Below are positions 61,821 through 64,000 of a stretch of 64,000 nucleotides of DNA, one piece after another (position 1 is the stretch's first letter; each line of letters opens with the position of its first letter). The stretch is from Mesorhizobium sp. M1D.F.Ca.ET.043.01.1.1 (GTDB lineage: Bacteria; Pseudomonadota; Alphaproteobacteria; Rhizobiales; Rhizobiaceae). Location of the stretch: the NCBI RefSeq assembly GCF_003952385.1, contig NZ_CP034444.1:5345001-5409000 (forward strand). The letters are read 5' to 3'. The notes beneath the pieces are model-generated. The model worked only from the letters and a program-made list of their open reading frames with translations, was not told the origin of the DNA and searched no databases. The position numbers and the translations under genes are program-made.

Positions 61821-62759
61821 TTGAAGGTCGGGGTGGTTCTCAATCCGATTGCGGGAGGAGGCAAGCTCAAGCGGCATTGGCCCGAGATCGCCGCGTCGCT
61901 CAAGAAGCATTTCGGCGATTTCGACATGCGGGAGACCCAGACCAGCGGCGACGCCGAGCGGTTGGCGATCGATCTCGCCGCCAATGGCTGCGACCTGGTG
62001 ATTGCCGCCGGCGGCGACGGTACGGCCAGCGAAGTGTCGGACGGGCTGCTGCAGGCAGAGCACGAGACCGGCCGGGCGAGCGAGCTCGGGCTTCTGCCCT
62101 GCGGCACCGGCATCGACTTCGCGCGAGGCCTGGGCCTGCCGGACGGAATAGAGGAAGCGCTGGCGCGCATCGCCGGCGCAAGCGCGCGGAAAGTCGATGC
62201 CGGGCGCATCTGCTATATCGATGACCACGGCGCGCTGGCCAGTCGCCACTTCATCAACATCGCCAGCCTCGGCCTCTCCGGCGCCACCGATCGCGCGGTC
62301 AATGCGGACAAGCGCAAGGGCAGGGTCTCAGCCAAGGCGCTGTTCTTCTGGCGCACGGTGCTCGAGTTCCTCCGCTACCGCTTCCAGGACGTCAGGATCA
62401 CCATAGACGACGGCGAGCCGGTCGAGGCGCGCGTGGCGCTGGTGGCGGTCGCCAACGGAAAGTTCTTCGGAGGCGGCATGATGATCGCGCCGGACGCCGA
62501 TCTGTCCGACGGCCAGTTCGACATCGTCATCCTGCGCGCAGCCGGCAAGCTCGGGCTGATCCGGGACATCCGGCTGCTCTACGGCGGGCGTCACCGCAAT
62601 CATCCGGCGATCACCATCGTGCGCGGCCGCAAGGTGCTGGTCGAGCCGCTGGGCGATGCGGAGAAGAACGGGGCGCTGGTCGATATCGATGGAGAATCTC
62701 CAGGCCGGATCCCCGCAACCTTCGAAATCCTACCGGGCGCACTGACGTTGAGATGTTGA
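61821..62759 (+). CDS. Diacylglycerol/lipid kinase, YegS-like
   Basis: 312 residues with the DAG-kinase catalytic fold. Motifs: VVLNPIAGGGKLKRHWPEIA, the ATP-site glycine loop LVIAAGGDGTASEVSDGLL, LLPCGTGIDFARGLGLP, NIASLGLSGATDRAVNADKR and FGGGMMIAPDADLSDGQFDI. Start TTG 61821 has GGGGAGG six bases upstream; there is no ATG at this position and upstream frame is non-coding. Likely phosphorylates a membrane lipid (phosphatidylglycerol or diacylglycerol). Monocistronic. Confidence 0.93.
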   Translation: MKVGVVLNPIAGGGKLKRHWPEIAASLKKHFGDFDMRETQTSGDAERLAIDLAANGCDLVIAAGGDGTASEVSDGLLQAEHETGRASELGLLPCGTGIDFARGLGLPDGIEEALARIAGASARKVDAGRICYIDDHGALASRHFINIASLGLSGATDRAVNADKRKGRVSAKALFFWRTVLEFLRYRFQDVRITIDDGEPVEARVALVAVANGKFFGGGMMIAPDADLSDGQFDIVILRAAGKLGLIRDIRLLYGGRHRNHPAITIVRGRKVLVEPLGDAEKNGALVDIDGESPGRIPATFEILPGALTLRC

Positions 62760-62815
62760 ATCAACGGATTCAACGTCTGATTCCGCGGGCGGAGCTAACC
62801 ATCTGAAACAGTTGG

Positions 62816-63745
62816 CTAAAGTTCTGCCTCCAGCCTGGCCGAAAAGCCTGGCGCGCGAAGCTCCGTGCCGACCGCATCCTCCAGAAGCTTGACGATCTGG
62901 GTCGACCAGGCGCCACCGCCATACTCCTGTCTGCCAACCTCGAAAATCTTATTGACGAGTGGTGCCAGTTGAAGTGGCACGCGGAAATCCCTGGCCATGG
63001 CAAGCGCGAAACCGAGATCCTTCAGCGCCAGATCCATGGTGAAGCCGATGTCGTAGGAGCCGTTCAGGATGAGCTGGCTTTCGGTCTCGTGGACAAAGCT
63101 GTTGCCGGAGGAGGCGACGATCGCATGGTATGCCTGGGCGAGGTCGAGCCCGCCCTGCTTGGCCAGCATCAGCGCCTCGCCGGCGGCGACGAGATGGATG
63201 AAGGCCAGCATGTTGGTGATGACCTTGATCACGGCCGCCGAACCGAGCGGACCCATCAGGAACGATCTTGCGCACATCGCCTCGATCGCCGGCCGGTGCC
63301 GTTCGTAGAGCGCTGCGTCGCCGCCGACCAGCGCGGTGATTTTTCCTATTGCTGCCAGATGCACGCCGCCGGTGACCGGACATTCCAGCGTCTCGATGCC
63401 TTTCGCCGCAGCAAGAGCTGCCAGCCGCACGATCTCGTCACGGCCGTTGGTCGACATCTCGATCCAGCTGCCGCCGGCGGGCAGGCCTTCGAGCAATCCG
63501 CCGGAACCGGCGAGCACGGTTTCGCTCACCTTCGGCGAGGGCAGGCAGGTGACGACATTGCCGGCGCGCGCGGCCGCCTGCGCAGGACTTGTTGCCGCCG
63601 TGGCACCGAGCGCGACAAGCCGCTCGACCGCCGCCGGGTCGCGATCGAAGACCGTGACGGCAAAGCCGTTGCGCAGCAGGCTGGCGGCAAGGTTGCCGCC
63701 GAGATGGCCAAGGCCGATGAAGGCGTAGGCGAGGCGCGCGTTCAC
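62816..63745 (-). CDS. NAD(P)-dependent 3-hydroxyacid dehydrogenase (3-HIBADH family)
   Basis: 309 residues: Rossmann domain with FIGLGHLGGNLAASLLRNGF; substrate motif LECPVTGGVHLAAIGKITAL (the DAPVSGG-like block) and AAVIKVITNMLAFIHLVAAG with the catalytic Lys. The family includes 3-hydroxyisobutyrate, tartronate semialdehyde and related dehydrogenases. Start ATG 63745 overlaps the upstream stop in ATGA, so it is coupled to the enolase-superfamily gene. A sugar-acid degradation step is the natural inference. Exact substrate not known. Confidence 0.92.
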   Translation of the reverse strand: MNARLAYAFIGLGHLGGNLAASLLRNGFAVTVFDRDPAAVERLVALGATAATSPAQAAARAGNVVTCLPSPKVSETVLAGSGGLLEGLPAGGSWIEMSTNGRDEIVRLAALAAAKGIETLECPVTGGVHLAAIGKITALVGGDAALYERHRPAIEAMCARSFLMGPLGSAAVIKVITNMLAFIHLVAAGEALMLAKQGGLDLAQAYHAIVASSGNSFVHETESQLILNGSYDIGFTMDLALKDLGFALAMARDFRVPLQLAPLVNKIFEVGRQEYGGGAWSTQIVKLLEDAVGTELRAPGFSARLEAEL

Positions 63746-64000
63746 GGCATCAGCGGCGTCTGCATCATCTGCAGGTGCAGGTCCTTGCCGCTATAGGGGT
63801 GCGCGTCGCAAACCTCCTCGTCGAGCTCGACGCCGAGGCCGGGCTCCTTCGACGGGATGACGTTGCCGTCCTGCCACTCGATCTTCTTCTTGAGCAGGGT
63901 GGCGTGAAAACCGTCCCACTGCTTCAGCGATTCCAGGATGAGGAAGTTGGGCAGCGTCACCGCAAGCTGGATGTTGGCGGCGCCGACGATCGGGCCGCAA
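63742..64000 (-). CDS. Mandelate racemase/muconate lactonizing enzyme family (C-terminal part, cut by window edge)
   Basis: About 86 C-terminal residues of an enolase-superfamily enzyme: CGPIVGAANIQLAVTLPNFL, then ILESLKQWDGFHATLLKKK and the end VDEEV-like GLGVELDEEVCDAHPYSG. The metal-binding residues lie in the missing part. These enzymes abstract a proton alpha to a carboxylate; many dehydrate sugar acids. It is translationally coupled to the dehydrogenase gene, which fits a sugar acid dehydratase followed by a dehydrogenase. Specificity cannot be called from this fragment. Confidence 0.85.
   Translation of the reverse strand, partial: CGPIVGAANIQLAVTLPNFLILESLKQWDGFHATLLKKKIEWQDGNVIPSKEPGLGVELDEEVCDAHPYSGKDLHLQMMQTPLMP

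Overview
The window looks like core chromosome of a Mesorhizobium-like alphaproteobacterium (Rhizobiales). The evidence is high GC with GC-rich third codon positions, the linked hemF / trmL / petABC block, a rhizobial BA14K-family protein, a CTC-type L25, an NDUFAF7-type methyltransferase next to lgt, and several palindromic intergenic repeats of a kind common in Mesorhizobium. I see no rRNA, tRNA, CRISPR array, transposase or phage gene. The species assignment is inference from gene content.

Layout. 0-7 kb: 5' part of hemF, a small hypothetical gene, soxR with a textbook SoxR box, trmL, a possible leader ORF, a hypothetical gene, two translationally coupled ABC exporters, a small DUF gene and a broken cupin gene. 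7.5-10.3 kb: petABC (cytochrome bc1). 10.4-16.9 kb: acid phosphatase, apt, a MaoC pair, corA, and the ychF-pth-rplY translation block. 17-27.8 kb: accessory metabolism, namely a GST, a five-gene FMN reductase / flavin monooxygenase / ABC importer operon of the organosulfur type, an OhrR-like regulator with a divergent chloroperoxidase-type hydrolase, a dehalogenase-like hydrolase, and a fosmidomycin-resistance-type exporter with a divergent AraC regulator. 27.8-33.5 kb: prs, a lipoprotein, an M24-fold protein, pgeF, a methyltransferase and lgt, all on the minus strand.

33.6-43.2 kb: ubiK-like, ybjN-like and csaA-like genes, an RBBP9-type hydrolase, an Lrp regulator, an unknown membrane protein, a GT4 glycosyltransferase, a histidine kinase / response regulator / MarR cluster resembling petP-petR, and ilvE. 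43.2-52 kb: four tandem terminators, an MBL hydrolase, BA14K, two cold-shock genes, a double-Kazal lipoprotein, a TPR-sulfotransferase, several small stress or unknown proteins, and an ABC-F gene with a leader ORF and a candidate attenuator. 52.3-64 kb: a greatly extended uvrB, several secreted or membrane proteins of unknown role, a CapA-like phosphoesterase, a lipid kinase, and a dehydrogenase coupled to an enolase-superfamily gene that runs off the end.

The most interesting signals are: (1) the leader ORF and mutually exclusive hairpins before the ABC-F gene; (2) the shared rule that most palindromic repeats, from different families, end within a few bases of a stop codon; (3) four LFxKxSxDEM-type linear motifs plus a translated palindromic repeat in the C-terminal tail of UvrB; (4) a SoxR box whose better promoter half points into DNA antisense to trmL; (5) an M24 protein lacking the usual metal ligands, coupled to pgeF; and (6) a secreted double-Kazal lipoprotein.
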